Positions 21,901 to 32,939 of a DNA stretch of 64,000 bases are shown here, piece by piece. The position numbers and the translations under genes are program-made. The notes under the pieces were generated by a model. The model was not told the DNA's origin, searched no databases, and was given only the letters and a program-made list of their open reading frames with translations. This DNA comes from Lineus longissimus (lineage: Eukaryota > Nemertea > Pilidiophora > Heteronemertea > Lineidae), in contig NC_088317.1 of NCBI RefSeq assembly GCF_910592395.1, forward strand, positions 16,848,039 to 16,912,038, given 5' to 3'. Position 1 is the stretch's first letter, and each line of letters opens with the position of its first letter.

Positions 21901-24900
21901 TGTTTAGGGGTCTTACTTCATCTGTCATTGCAGGATTTAGGCGAGTGTGAACTACCACCCTTCACTAGCATCCGTGTGGCAATCTTCAGGGCCGTGCCGA
22001 AAGATGCCAAAGTCATCCGACGAGGCGGTGGGACGGTCAGGTCACACGCCGAACCCAGGATCAGCATAGAATTCCCGAAAGACGCTGTGCAAGACCCCCG
22101 AGAGATAACCCTCCTGGTAAGAGCGTCCGCGCCAGTCTCGCTTCAACCTTTTGAATGCCGCTGGTACAAAAGTTGTCAAATATGACATAGAACCTCTACG
22201 GAGTGCATGTTTGTTGGCCAAAAATCTTAAATGGTTGATCAGAAACTTTATTTCTAATAGTGAGGGTCAGAAGCAGCTCTCTGTAGTTCTAGAATGAAGC
22301 TACAACAGTGTATATTTCGTTGTAGGTCCGCAATGTCGACCACCAGCTGATCGAGTCGCTCAAGCGCCACAGCCAAGGTTGCGAGAACGTTACAACGGCA
22401 AGTCACGTGCTGCACGTCGAAAATATGGAGGGCTTTGGGCGGTTCAAAGCGCCTCTAAAAATCACCATGCCAGCGGTCGAACGTCTACTAAAGACAAAAA
22501 AGAAACAGGTATAGGGGTGCATGTATACATCTACGCATTATTTGTCTGTGAATAGTCTGAAATATCCGTAATTTATCCGAGTTTCATGAGTGAAAGGGCA
22601 GAGCTAGCGAGGGTCACCACAAAATGAGCCTTCGACCCTGATTTTGGCCGAAAGTTTTTTGGAAAAAGTGTCATCGTACCCCCCTCAGAATGTCTTCCCC
22701 GACAAAAAAGCTACATGTAGCGACTGCGCCCCTGGAGTATTCGAGGGGTTGACTGGGGAGGGTAATTTTACTGACACTCTACGTTGTTTTATTGGATAGG
22801 ATAAGACTTCTCCGCTGTACACCATGGTAGTCCAGCTAGGCCTGAACGGACAGTGGTCGATCTGCCAGAAGGTGGACGCAGAGCCCAATGAAGAAGGGGT
22901 GGTGACGGTCCTAAGTAGCAATCCATTAGCTGGGTGAGTAAATACATCTGCAGGTTCGAGACCTGGTTATACCAAGCACCGAAGAGGACAAACTTTGAGT
23001 TCAAAGGCCAGCAGCATAGCGTTAGACCGGGGGCTTATGAAAATCTGAAATAAGCGGACAGACAGCCAAAGTCCATCCATGCAAGACTTGAGCAAAATTG
23101 ACTGAGGTGATGGCTTCCATGAAAAACGAAATTGAACTACTAAGTACATGGTGATAATGAACAGTAGTCTAATCGACTCATGTACCTTACAGAATGGTTG
23201 TGATGGGAATGGCGATCAACTCGGAAGCAAAGGCGGAGTTTTCAGCTGAAAGATTGGACCAGCACCTGGACGAACACGTGATTAGGTTCCTCCAGAGACA
23301 GTCCGAGAAAGACCGGAGTCAGATTGTGACTGATTGTGTCAATACGGAGGATAGTGATAAGCTTCTGGAAGATTTAAATAAAAAAGGGTTTACTGAAGGG
23401 CCCATTGAATCTAAGGTAATATATAAAGTACACATGAAGCTAGGCGTTTTGAACGGTTTGCAAAACTATCACCATTTCGTATCCCATTTAATCTTTAACC
23501 ATCCTTGGAAAAAGTTCTCAGAAGGCCGTCAGTAGCTAGGTTGGACGGAAGTTTTATATCCCGGGCTCAAACCCGCCAAGCTTGTTTGCACCTACATGCA
23601 AGGTACACTCCGGACGCAGTGGACCTGCCTCGTTCCTCACCTTAACAAAAGGAGACCAAATTAGGGTGACGCAATGAGCTGCCCAGGGAGTCTACTGCAA
23701 GGAAGTCGAACCTCCTTGGTACCTGTGACCAGCAAATCAGCGTAAGATGCATTTGGCTGGTTACCGCGCACTAGGCAATCCCATGAATGTTATTCCAGAA
23801 GGCAATATCGGACTTTGGTCAGCCATGTCAGCAGCACTTTTCCTGAAAGTTGATAATCCAGTAACTATCAATCAACTGCTTTACCAATGCGTAGGAGTTT
23901 AAAGGCACATTATCGTTCTTTTTAAGGAAATCCTCATCCGAGAGGGACAGAAATTCACGATGATGCTGAGCCAATGGGGAAACATCCGTCGCACAGGGTT
24001 TGGAAAGGTTCCTGCAGATGGTGCCATTGAGTTCGTTTATCATTCAAAGATAAAGTGTTCCCGGGCGCAATTTTCGGTGGAACCTGATAATATTTACGGT
24101 CAAAGCTCACGTGACTACTACTTCGGTAACAACGAGTACTTCACCCAAAACAACATTGGGAGACCGGACAAAAAGATCCATGATTTCGGAATTAAACTGC
24201 CCAGGGTACGTCATCTACGTAAAACAAGTGGTTTTTAAAGGGACAGCTTGGGGGTGGGGTTCACCTGGCAAGTCTCCTTGCTTGCCACCATGCGCCGCCA
24301 CCTGGAGAAGATATACACCTATACGCTGACCTCTGATCATGATTTTCACCAGTGTTGCCATGTTGCGTGGCTGTTTTGGGATTTCAGGCAGTTTCATAAG
24401 AAAGACCAATTACATCTGATAGTGTCTATTGCATTGAGATGTCTGAGTGTGAGACAGGTGACACGAAAATATATGGAACAACCATATTTTTGTTTTCCAG
24501 ATGAGCAGAGAAAAATCCACGGTTCATAAAGCCCCAAGACGATTTGGCGCCGGTGCCCTTGGTGAAGAAGTGTTCAGACTAATTGGACAGAGTTTGGAAG
24601 ACGAAGAGTGGACTCAACTGGCAACGAGGTTGAAAATGGACAAGGCCAAGATAGCTAGGATTGAGCGAGACAACTCCGGTAAAGGCTTGGATGATACGGT
24701 CTTTGCGATACTGTGGGACTGGTATAAGAAAACCGAGGTCTCGGGAAATAAGGTTAGTGGATGCGCGTCTGTCGACTTTCACTGATGATCTAGGCTCGGG
24801 GGGGGGGGGGGGGGGGTTCGGTCACGCGGAGAAAGAAACTCACCCCAATAATCTTGACACTATTGCGCTGAATTGGTACCCACAACCTACATTTCTTGAA

Positions 24901-26324
24901 CAAAATCGTCACATATAATCCTCAAGCAGGTTATTTTGGCCTGACTTATGGGCAGTTTATGGCCAAGCAGACGGGAGCCCTCTATCATGCTCCGGAGGGC
25001 TCTGCGTTAGATGAGCTTGAGAGAGGAGCATCTGCATGATCTGGTTGCAACGCAACTAGTTGAGTTGCTTTCGAGTACATGGGTGTATTGGTAATTAACG
25101 CACAACTTTCAGGTTGATAACCTGTGTCGCTCCCTGAGGAAGCTTAACAAGGAAGACCTCGCTTATCACATCGAACAAGAGAATAACAAAATATTAGAGG
25201 AACAAAAAAAATCAGCGAAAGGTATGTGCACATGTTCCCGGCCTGACGTCATAAAAAACACACCTCACCATGGCGCGAATACAAAATTTGAATAATCGGT
25301 TTTGAAGCATGGAAATGCTTTGATTGTAATACGTTTACCATTCTCCAAGCGTCTTCAATGGTGATCATCGTTGTCAAGCCTCACTCGACCTATACTGTCT
25401 CTGCCACCGTTGGCTCGCCAGTCACCTCGCAAACTGTTGCAGGGGGACTATGTGAGAATTTCAGCGGGTGCACGTAAAATTCGACAGACGGACCAAAGAC
25501 CGGGAGATTGTACTTTTACCTGTCTCGGTCGCCGCGAGAAAACTACATTCGGTTCGGTAATTTGAGTTACCGATGCGATGCAATGACTGCATCGACCAGT
25601 TAGGCCGACAAACAATATTTTCACCTGATGTATTCAAAATGCTCACCATACGGTACGATTTAGAAGAAAAATATCGTTTCAGAAACCAATCTCAATAAAG
25701 CATTCTTCATTGTGAAAGAGTCAGAAACTGTTCTGCGAAGCTGGAAGATGATAGGCCACCGTCTTGGAGTTCCCGACTGTGACGTTGCCGCCATTGATAT
25801 TGATGTCGATGATGAAGTTGACGGGGTTAAGGAAAAGGTCTGGAAGCTCTTGAATGCATGGAAAGACCAAGAGACAGGTGGTGCCACCATCGACAAGCTA
25901 ATTTCAGTAATGAGAAAGATGAAGATTGGGTTGGTTGCAGGTAAGTATTTAGTATGTATTTAAATCGTTAAATATCGCAAGCTATTTTATCAAAAGAAGG
26001 TTTGGGATGCTTTAATCACTTCCAGATCCACTGCACAAATGAAACCCGCCACTTGACCCATTTGTTTTTCCCGACATCGCCGGATGTAGGCATATATCCC
26101 ATGTTGTTTGAGTCTGGCTGGGGCATGTGATCACTGTTCCTATTGCTTATTTTCCAGATAAATTAGGAAAACTAATCCCAGTGAGTGATCAAAATAGGAC
26201 GGTTAGTCAACCAACACCAGCGCGGAGTCTGCGGCCAAAAACAGCGGGACCTTCGAATTCTGGGTTGTCGCCGAGAGGACTCGTCAGTCGACCATCAACT
26301 GTGCACGCCGGCAGCAGACGTTAG
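18915..26324 (+). CDS. Coiled-coil ZU5/UPA-like protein with two death domains
   Basis: Fourteen in-phase exons (18915-19266, 19662-19920, 20175-20582, 21084-21282, 21545-21679, 21934-22116, 22326-22508, 22800-22933, 23193-23415, 23927-24205, 24501-24752, 25113-25221, 25683-25940, 26158-26324) give 1046 aa. The ATG at 18915 (AACATGTC) was chosen over an upstream GTG. Residues 1-203 are helical; 204-338 are an Arg/Glu coiled coil encoded almost wholly by exon 3. Residues 340-575 are beta-rich and ZU5-like (GGGTVRSHAEPRISIEFPKD, 482-501), and about 575-785 is UPA-like by position. Death domain 1 is about 805-890 (EEWTQLATRL) and death domain 2 about 907-990 (VLRSWKMIGHRLG). A Ser/Pro-rich tail follows. 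ZU5-UPA-DD is the module of ankyrins, UNC5 and PIDD. This protein has no ankyrin, LRR, signal-peptide or transmembrane part and doubles the death domain, so a cytosolic scaffold role is inferred. Death domain calls are strong; ZU5 moderate; UPA weak. Confidence 0.85.
20088..20106. repeat. Poly-C tract, intron 2 of death-domain gene
   Basis: An uninterrupted C run of about 17 bases lies about 70 bases upstream of the acceptor of the coiled-coil exon. Such runs are prone to length error in assemblies. Confidence 0.8.
24798..24817. repeat. Poly-G tract, intron 11 of death-domain gene
   Basis: An uninterrupted G run of about 19 bases lies about 45 bases after the donor of exon 11. On the transcript it could form a G-quadruplex; this is inference from the run alone. 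Confidence 0.8.
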
Positions 26325-27845
26325 AGCCAACCATAGTTCGGCACTTCGCGAAGAGACGACCAATTTGACGTCATCTTCGCCCTTACTCGGCGATCTTCGT
26401 TAACGTCCAGAAAGCCGAGAATATCTGTAGGGTTAAACCGAATGAGAGTCATCTAGAATGCCAACACCCTGAAGCAATTTGCAAACTCGAAACGTTGTTC
26501 GGTTGAATCTTTAACCGAATGAGAGTCATCAAGAACGGAATCACCCTGAATCAGTTGCTACCTGAAGAGTTGTTCAGTTGAATTTTCACACATATGAGTA
26601 CACAAATTTCAATTTTTTAACGAACGGCGTCGGCCTTCAAGGGTATTTTGAGACGGTCCCTCGGGGACTATGCTATGCTATGATTCCTTGTAAAAGCGCG
26701 ATCACCGGGAGAGCCACCTATACGCCGCTTCTCAAAACTCTGGCCACTGTCTAGTCCACGTGGTTCCTGCCAACAGTACCGGTACTGAAGAAGAACCATC
26801 CAAGTGCTGCATTGCCGACAGTCGGCGGATTGACGTGACCTTTTCTTTGTTGAGGGGGAAATGGTATTTTTCAGGACGCTGGGATTGCCCAAATTGACGC
26901 CGAGCGATCGGGAGGGATACTTTATGAATAAAAGAGTCCATCAAAGATTCAAACGTTAACTGTACGATTTATTGGCTAAGAAGGAGGTACACATACAATA
27001 ATAACATCAACATACTGTAAATAGGAAACGGTTTTGTGAAATTGTAGCCTTTAATTTGCCAGTGTTTTGACACCAGTTATTATGACAGTTATTCCTTTTT
27101 TGCACCCATATGTTTTTGTAATTATCTGTATAACATGTGCAACGGGAATATAAAAAGTACTCACTTAACATTTATAGGTTAATAGTAAAAAGTACTATAG
27201 TAATATGTTTACCTAATATGCTTATTACAGCAGAACGTCACTATATCAAGGACACGCTTGGGGCTGGATAAATCTGTGCTGAGGATCAGGATCAGAATGA
27301 CGAAATGGACTGCATGCTTTATGAGTATGAGTCGTCATGTTAGTAATAGTATAAAATTCTGTAAGCTCAGAATATGTAGTATATACATGCTTTGAAAAAG
27401 CTGTAGAGCTGAAAACACGTTAAGATGTCATGTATTAAATCCCTGATATAGCTAGAATTACTGTCTTTTATTAATGAAGTCCAAATTCTTTTTCGGTGTA
27501 TCGGGCTCTTGTAAAAAAATTCCAAATATTTCAGCAAGCGTAAAAAAGTAGCAGGATATCTTCACCAGCATGGAATGCTTCTCTGACAGTGAGTATACCC
27601 CCGCAACCCAACACATATACTGCTGAATCTCGGAATGGAAGCTTATATTGAATCATAGCTTACATTAAAACCCGTATGAAAGAAGGACTGATAGCGGCTG
27701 CGGGATGACACTTGGCTGTACCACAACTGCATCAAATAGATCATTCTAATTATATCATGATACAACAATACTAACACAAACACTTGTATAAATACTACAG
27801 CCTACATTAGATACACAAATATCAGATGATTAATATCTATCAAAT
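26325..27845. other. 3' UTR of death-domain gene and intergenic
   Basis: The 3' UTR holds a 76-bp tandem duplication (26433-26584) and an AATAAA at 26927-26932, about 600 bases after the stop. Beyond that the DNA is AT-rich with no convincing exon. A weak copy of the GGACGAGGCC-type repeat lies near 27275-27320. Confidence 0.6.
26433..26584. repeat. 76-bp tandem duplication in 3' UTR
   Basis: Two adjacent copies (26433-26508 and 26509-26584) share AACCGAATGAGAGTCATC near the start, CACCCTGAA in the middle and GTTGTTC.GTTGAAT at the end. Several substitutions separate them. Confidence 0.75.
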
Positions 27846-28952
27846 TCAAAGTCGAGCCACAATGAACGAAAAAAACAGGATCATCGAAAACAAGGACAGT
27901 CCGAGTGGTGCCGATTGGCGAACGCTGGCATTACACAAGCTATGCTTGCAGCAGTTGTAGTGTCCTGCATATTTATTGCCTCCAACGCTGACGGTCTGAG
28001 TCTTGTTGAAACACAGGATGGTACATCCTCGACTGTAGGCCATGCCGGACTGAGTGGAATATTTGATGGTCTGAAATGATATTTAAAACTTGACCCGTCT
28101 GAACATATTCAGCTGAATTTTCATCCTGACTTTGGCAGAACAGTTCCAAGGCCGAAGAAGAGGGCTATCAGCATTTTCTGGGCCAACAACTTGTTAATTT
28201 TGGATGGGACAGAACTAGGATCAAAAGCACCTCGGGTTTTGGCAGTGCATTTTATCTTCACCCTTCCGGTGTAACAGTTTTGAGTGTCCGTTACTGAGCT
28301 GTGTATCCCGGCCTCGTTTAATAGATTGACACGGTTTTCCATGTCTCCCCCTCTTGAAACGTCATGGTCCCTCTATAGCTGCCTATTTTACTGAGACACT
28401 GAAATATGGGGGGAACCATAGATGTTACACCAGTCCCAATGTGAGTACCATAGAGAGAACCGCCACTGTGTGGTGTCAACATTCCAGGCGGTGTTGCTTT
28501 CGCTGCCTGAACCCCAGTTTCATGCCGGTGTAACATATATGTCGGTGTTAGCTAAATTTCAGTGTTTCTCCTATTGTTCCTCTTTTCACAGATTAGGCAA
28601 GCACAAACCAAACAAGACCCATTTTATTCGATTCTGATCTACAGCATCCCGAACCTCGTGATCAGCCAGGGTATTGACTGAGCTGCGAAAATCTTGGTGG
28701 TCACGTCAAGATGGATCTAAAGGAAACACTGACACACAGACTAACACTGACAGATGCTTACACCGGCTCGACTTACCAGACACCCCTGTGTGAGAGCATT
28801 ACACGTTGTCCTCACTGCCGAACGTGGATTGAAGTAGTGGCCACAGTTCGGGTCGTTCGGTTTCATTCCGACTGACGCCGCTGAGTATATGGAGATACCC
28901 TGCGTCTGGGAGGGATCATGGATGCATCGAAAGCAGTCTATGCTCAACACTC
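27846..28952 (-). CDS. Ly6/uPAR three-finger protein, GPI-anchored (5' partial)
   Basis: Two exons on the minus strand (28952-28777, then 28070-27846) join in phase 0. The first reads VLSIDCFRCIHDPSQ..., the usual start of a mature Ly6-type domain, with further cysteines (NCGHYF, TTCNALTQGC). The second continues with SRGCTILCF, then HYNCCKHSLCNAS, the CC...CN signature that closes the three-finger fold, and ends in a hydrophobic stretch (APLGLSLFSMILFFSFIVA) followed by RL and stop, as in GPI-attachment signals. The signal-peptide exon was not identified and should lie above 28952. Such proteins act at the outer membrane face, often as modulators of receptors or channels; the partner here is unknown. 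A sleepless-like protein is an alternative within the same fold. Confidence 0.7.
28393..28570. mobile_element. Imperfect fold-back element (178 bp) in Ly6 intron
   Basis: The left arm GAGACACTGAAAT ... GATGTTACACC pairs with the right arm GGTGTAACATATATG ... ATTTCAGTGTTTCTC. The arms contain indels, so the element is old or degraded. It lies in the intron of the Ly6-like gene. Confidence 0.55.
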
Positions 28953-30515
28953 CTGAAAACATTTGATGAAACACTAACCCTCTTACATCCATCCATCATA
29001 CACAAATACTCGCCGACTTACCGGCGGTATGCGTCAATCCTGAAGTCTCCTTTCACTGAAGAAGGATGGAGAGACGCACAAGGAGGGTAAGATCGGCATC
29101 ATACATTTTGATAGGGACATGGGGCTGTGGATATTGGGGACCTGGAGACTGTAAACCAGAGTGCCTCGGGACCAAAGAGGGAGGGCTTAAAAGCCATTAG
29201 GCAGTTTTGTTCAGCTGCTGTTCCCTTTCGTCAACTATGCTTTTGAGCCCAGGTCCCCGACTCAAATGGAAACGAGAGTACCTTTGGGCTCGATGCGTGC
29301 AGGGGAGGGTGGGGTTAAGGCCCATTGTCTTCCACGTCTCTAAACCCCAACAACACTAGTCCTGGTTGTCAGAGTAGGCCCGGAAGGAAGGCCGATTCAA
29401 CTTACAGTTCTAGGGCCTATTTTACAATCTCAAACTTGAACCAAGTCAACTGTACCTACCTGCTATCATCGATAAACAAAGCAGAGAAGAAAGGAGGATC
29501 TTGGTTGATGTTTCCATTGCGATGCTTAAAACTGCGATGTTGGGTAGGCCTAAAAACAATGTAAATGTTATGAATGTGAATGTAGGCCTGACGTTGCTTC
29601 ATTTGCATATAGATATACGAATGTGCATGATCCAAGCTTCTGTCAAATGCAGTGAATTTAGGTCAGGTACCAGCCAGCAGATAAGGCCAGATAATTAAAT
29701 TGATATTTTGATTCCAAGCAGAAGCTTTTCTTGGCGCTTTCAAGAATGTGGCAGCGTGGTCTGGTCCCAAGGTCCTCTGGCAGAATGTGTCAAAAAAATC
29801 ACTTTTAGTTAAACGAAGCTGATGCTGGGAAGTACTTCCTTCTTAAGGTCTTCGGTTTTCGTTTTTGAGTAACTTTTTAGAAGTACATGGTGTGGATTAT
29901 TTTTAGATCTCAAAGGTCTTTGGTACGGGTCTTATACATCCTGTCAATCGAGATGGTCAAGTCGAGCAATTGATACGTATAGGTGTACAGATTTAAGCTC
30001 AAACATATGAAACTATCAAAACGGCAGGAAAACTTCAGCGCTGCCATGCGACGGGAGGACCATGAAGAACAGATAGACCGCCACCCAAAGCTTACTCTAA
30101 GCCCAAAGGAATCATTCCTTTAGGCCGACCAGAGGGACGTGATGGACGCATTGGACCGGCCTCGTCCTGTCGCCCGAGGGAAGACGATCAGGATGAAGAA
30201 ACGGACTGCAAACGAGTCTATTATTATGAGATGCAAATCTGGTAAATCTCACTCATAAATTTTCATAACAATTTTATGAGAATATCTCGAGGCGGGGTCT
30301 CGCAGCGCAGAATATCGTTGCGGGCGCTGATGAGAATCAAGTTATTAACTTCACGGGGCCTAACGCAAACCGTCCAAAAATATATCGTTTCCTGCAATAT
30401 GAAAATTGATAGGGGTGACAGTGTGTCACAAAAAAACAATAGACTCACTTTTGGAATTGACCCAGAACACAAAAATAACATACATGTGATTGTTATAAAG
30501 AGGTTGGAGGATGCC

Positions 30516-30602
30516 CATTCTGAGGAAATCAGGGGTTAATAATCGCTTCTCCGTGCGTGCAGTGCCGGAAAAGCGAACATTAACCCCGATTTCCTCAGGA
30601 TG
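30516..30602. mobile_element. Short hairpin element (87 bp)
   Basis: The left arm CATTCTGAGGAAATCAGGGG..., 37 bases, pairs with the right arm ending ...CCCCGATTTCCTCAGGATG. There are about five mismatches and a loop of about 14 bases. The arms meet near TTCTCC and GGAAAA. Confidence 0.7.
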
Positions 30603-31784
30603 AGCGTGTCGGATGTCATCAGATCATGATTAACAGCTGTGATTCATGATATTAATGATGTATTGCTTATGGGTCGTTTTTTGGAATGATCAGACATGAA
30701 TTAATCTAAAGGTTGGGGCGTTGCAAGATACTATTTAGTGGTCGTAGTTTCTGCATGGAGGGCAACTGGACAGTCAGCTTGCAAGGTGTACACTCCGGCC
30801 TCTCCCATTAGGATGACCCAATGGACTGCCCTAGGAGTCTAACAAGGTGCTTCATGTCCACAGAAAAATGGACAAGGCAGATCTTTTCTTGTGGGATGGG
30901 GAGAGGGCAAACAGCCAGGGTAAAATGTCTCACTCTCATCATAATATCTTCAGGGCAAGTGGAGGGGAATGGCATAATGAGAATTGTCCAGAAGCAGTTG
31001 AGTTCTCCCACAGAGGTTCTAAGAACTTCCTTGGTTCTCTGGGGCAGATTACCTGGTAGCCCTTAAAGACACAAATTGAAAAGCAAAGCCATTAGGTGTT
31101 GGGGTATTCATTTATTTTCAACTGATAATATTTATGTGACTGGCCTGTTTATATTGGTCAGAATAATTAGCTAGATTGCCTTACCTTATAGAATACAAAA
31201 TACTAAATTAACAGAATTAAACAAAGTGGGAAAATACTTACATGTTAGTTACTATCACGAGAACAATAAGAACAGCCCAGGGTACCTTTAACAGTCAAAA
31301 CATACAATAACTTGCATTACATATTTTAGAAAACTGAACAATCATTGCACTATAAAAACACTCCGTCTGATGAGGTTACTGATGAAACACGAAATTAAAG
31401 GAAACGAATCTGCGAAATGAAATGAAACGAATGAAATGACTTTTCCGAATGATATGAATTTAATTCTTACATCTAAACAGTAGCTGTAGTTGATAATGGT
31501 ATAGCTGTGAAGCTGATGAACAATAGCTTTGCAGCAATTCATTTCGAGGGGTGCATTTTCACTTGCTGCTGACATTTTGTTTCATTTCGATGATTTTATT
31601 TCCGATTTTCATCAGTAGCCACATAATATTGATGAAGGATAAGAAAATGATGTTGACATCAACAAAGCACCAAATATATTTCTTTTTTCGTGCAAATTGT
31701 GACAATAAGTTAAATATGACAGGACCATATCGAATCGCACAGAATATGTTGTAGGTACACAGTGTTCTCCACAGGGTTTTCTCA

Positions 31785-31955
31785 AGGTAGGGTGATACCC
31801 TTGATTTTCAAGAAGTTTTTCCAGTGTGCGACACAAGGTAGGGTGGCCAGCAATTTGAGATAGGGTGGCCCTATAGGAACCCTCTACAAAGTTCTAGAGC
31901 AAGATAGGGTGGCTCTTCCAAGGTAGGGTGGTAAGCTGACAAGATAGGGTGGGCC
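31785..31955. repeat. Cluster of TAGGGTGG motifs
   Basis: Six copies of TAGGGTG, mostly as AGATAGGGTGG or AGGTAGGGTGG, occur within about 165 bases at irregular spacing. There is no constant unit length, so this is a motif cluster and not a clean tandem array. Confidence 0.6.
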
Positions 31956-32939
31956 ACCCTGACAAATGGCCTTGAGGAGAAGACTGGGTACATTTTACAT
32001 TGATCCATTCCTGTTCAGAGCATCCAGTCCGGTGGTAGGGTATTAACAGAAAGAAAACATACTGATTCGGTGATATATTTGGTGCAGCCATTTGATTCTG
32101 TAACCTCTCAATAATAATATTAGCGATTTGATTTCACATCTTCTCAACAGCTTCTATGCTGTTGTTTGATTATTAAGTATCATCTCAAAAACTGTTTTGA
32201 TTCCGTATTGTCTCAAAACCTTTTTTTGGTAAACAGATTTTGTATTGTCTCAAAACTTCTTACCAATCAATTTGATTCTGGATAATCACAACAACTTGTA
32301 CTCTATTTGATTCCTAGTTGCTCCTGGTCATATTTTCTGACAGGCTACCAGACATATCTGTGATCCTGCCCTCGTTGAAACACAACATGACAGAAGACAT
32401 GTCAACTACAATAAACTCAAGCAGTTGTTTTATTTTGTTACCTCTTTATAGGCCTTATAGGAGTTTTATGGTTCATAGGGTTTACATTGTCACTAGTCAT
32501 GATTTACTTGTCACAAGTAAACTGAATTAGGTTTGAAAACATGACGTCAGGGTGAAAAGTGACCTCGTGAATCCTATGTAGCCCGCTCCTTGGAAATGAC
32601 TCGTTCATTCTTCATGCCACACATGAAAAGTGAACAGTGACATGTCACATGTGAAAAATTGAATTCAATCGCAACCTTTAGGGGGCAACTCCAGATGGGA
32701 GAAACCATTTTCCAGTAGGGAAGTTCCATGCAGTGCAGGAGTACTAGCTACAGATGACCTACGATTGGGGCATGACCATTCACTCCTGGCCACGAGCGCT
32801 ACATGTACCTCATCTCAGCATGAGCTGTGTGATTTTATATTTTCTTAACAACTCCCAAACTGGTGACTCATTGCATATTGTTTCGATAACATCTACATCA
32901 CTGCTACTTGTAAATAATTCTATTGCCACCAGGTGTGTA

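Larger units (their letters stand above)
28953..32939. other. Intergenic, repeat-rich, no gene seen
   Basis: The unfound 5' exon of the Ly6-like gene may lie at the left edge. The rest holds two copies of the GGACGAGGCC-type repeat (30130-30215, 30775-30860), a strong hairpin (30516-30602), a cluster of TAGGGTGG motifs (31785-31955) and loosely repeated TTTGATTC/GTCTCAAAAC words (32150-32320). The last part should contain the 3' UTR of PANK4 (minus strand). Confidence 0.55.

Noticed and set aside
30276-30539. 87-codon plus-strand open frame
   Set aside because: It ends inside a hairpin element and has no recognisable domain or splice context.
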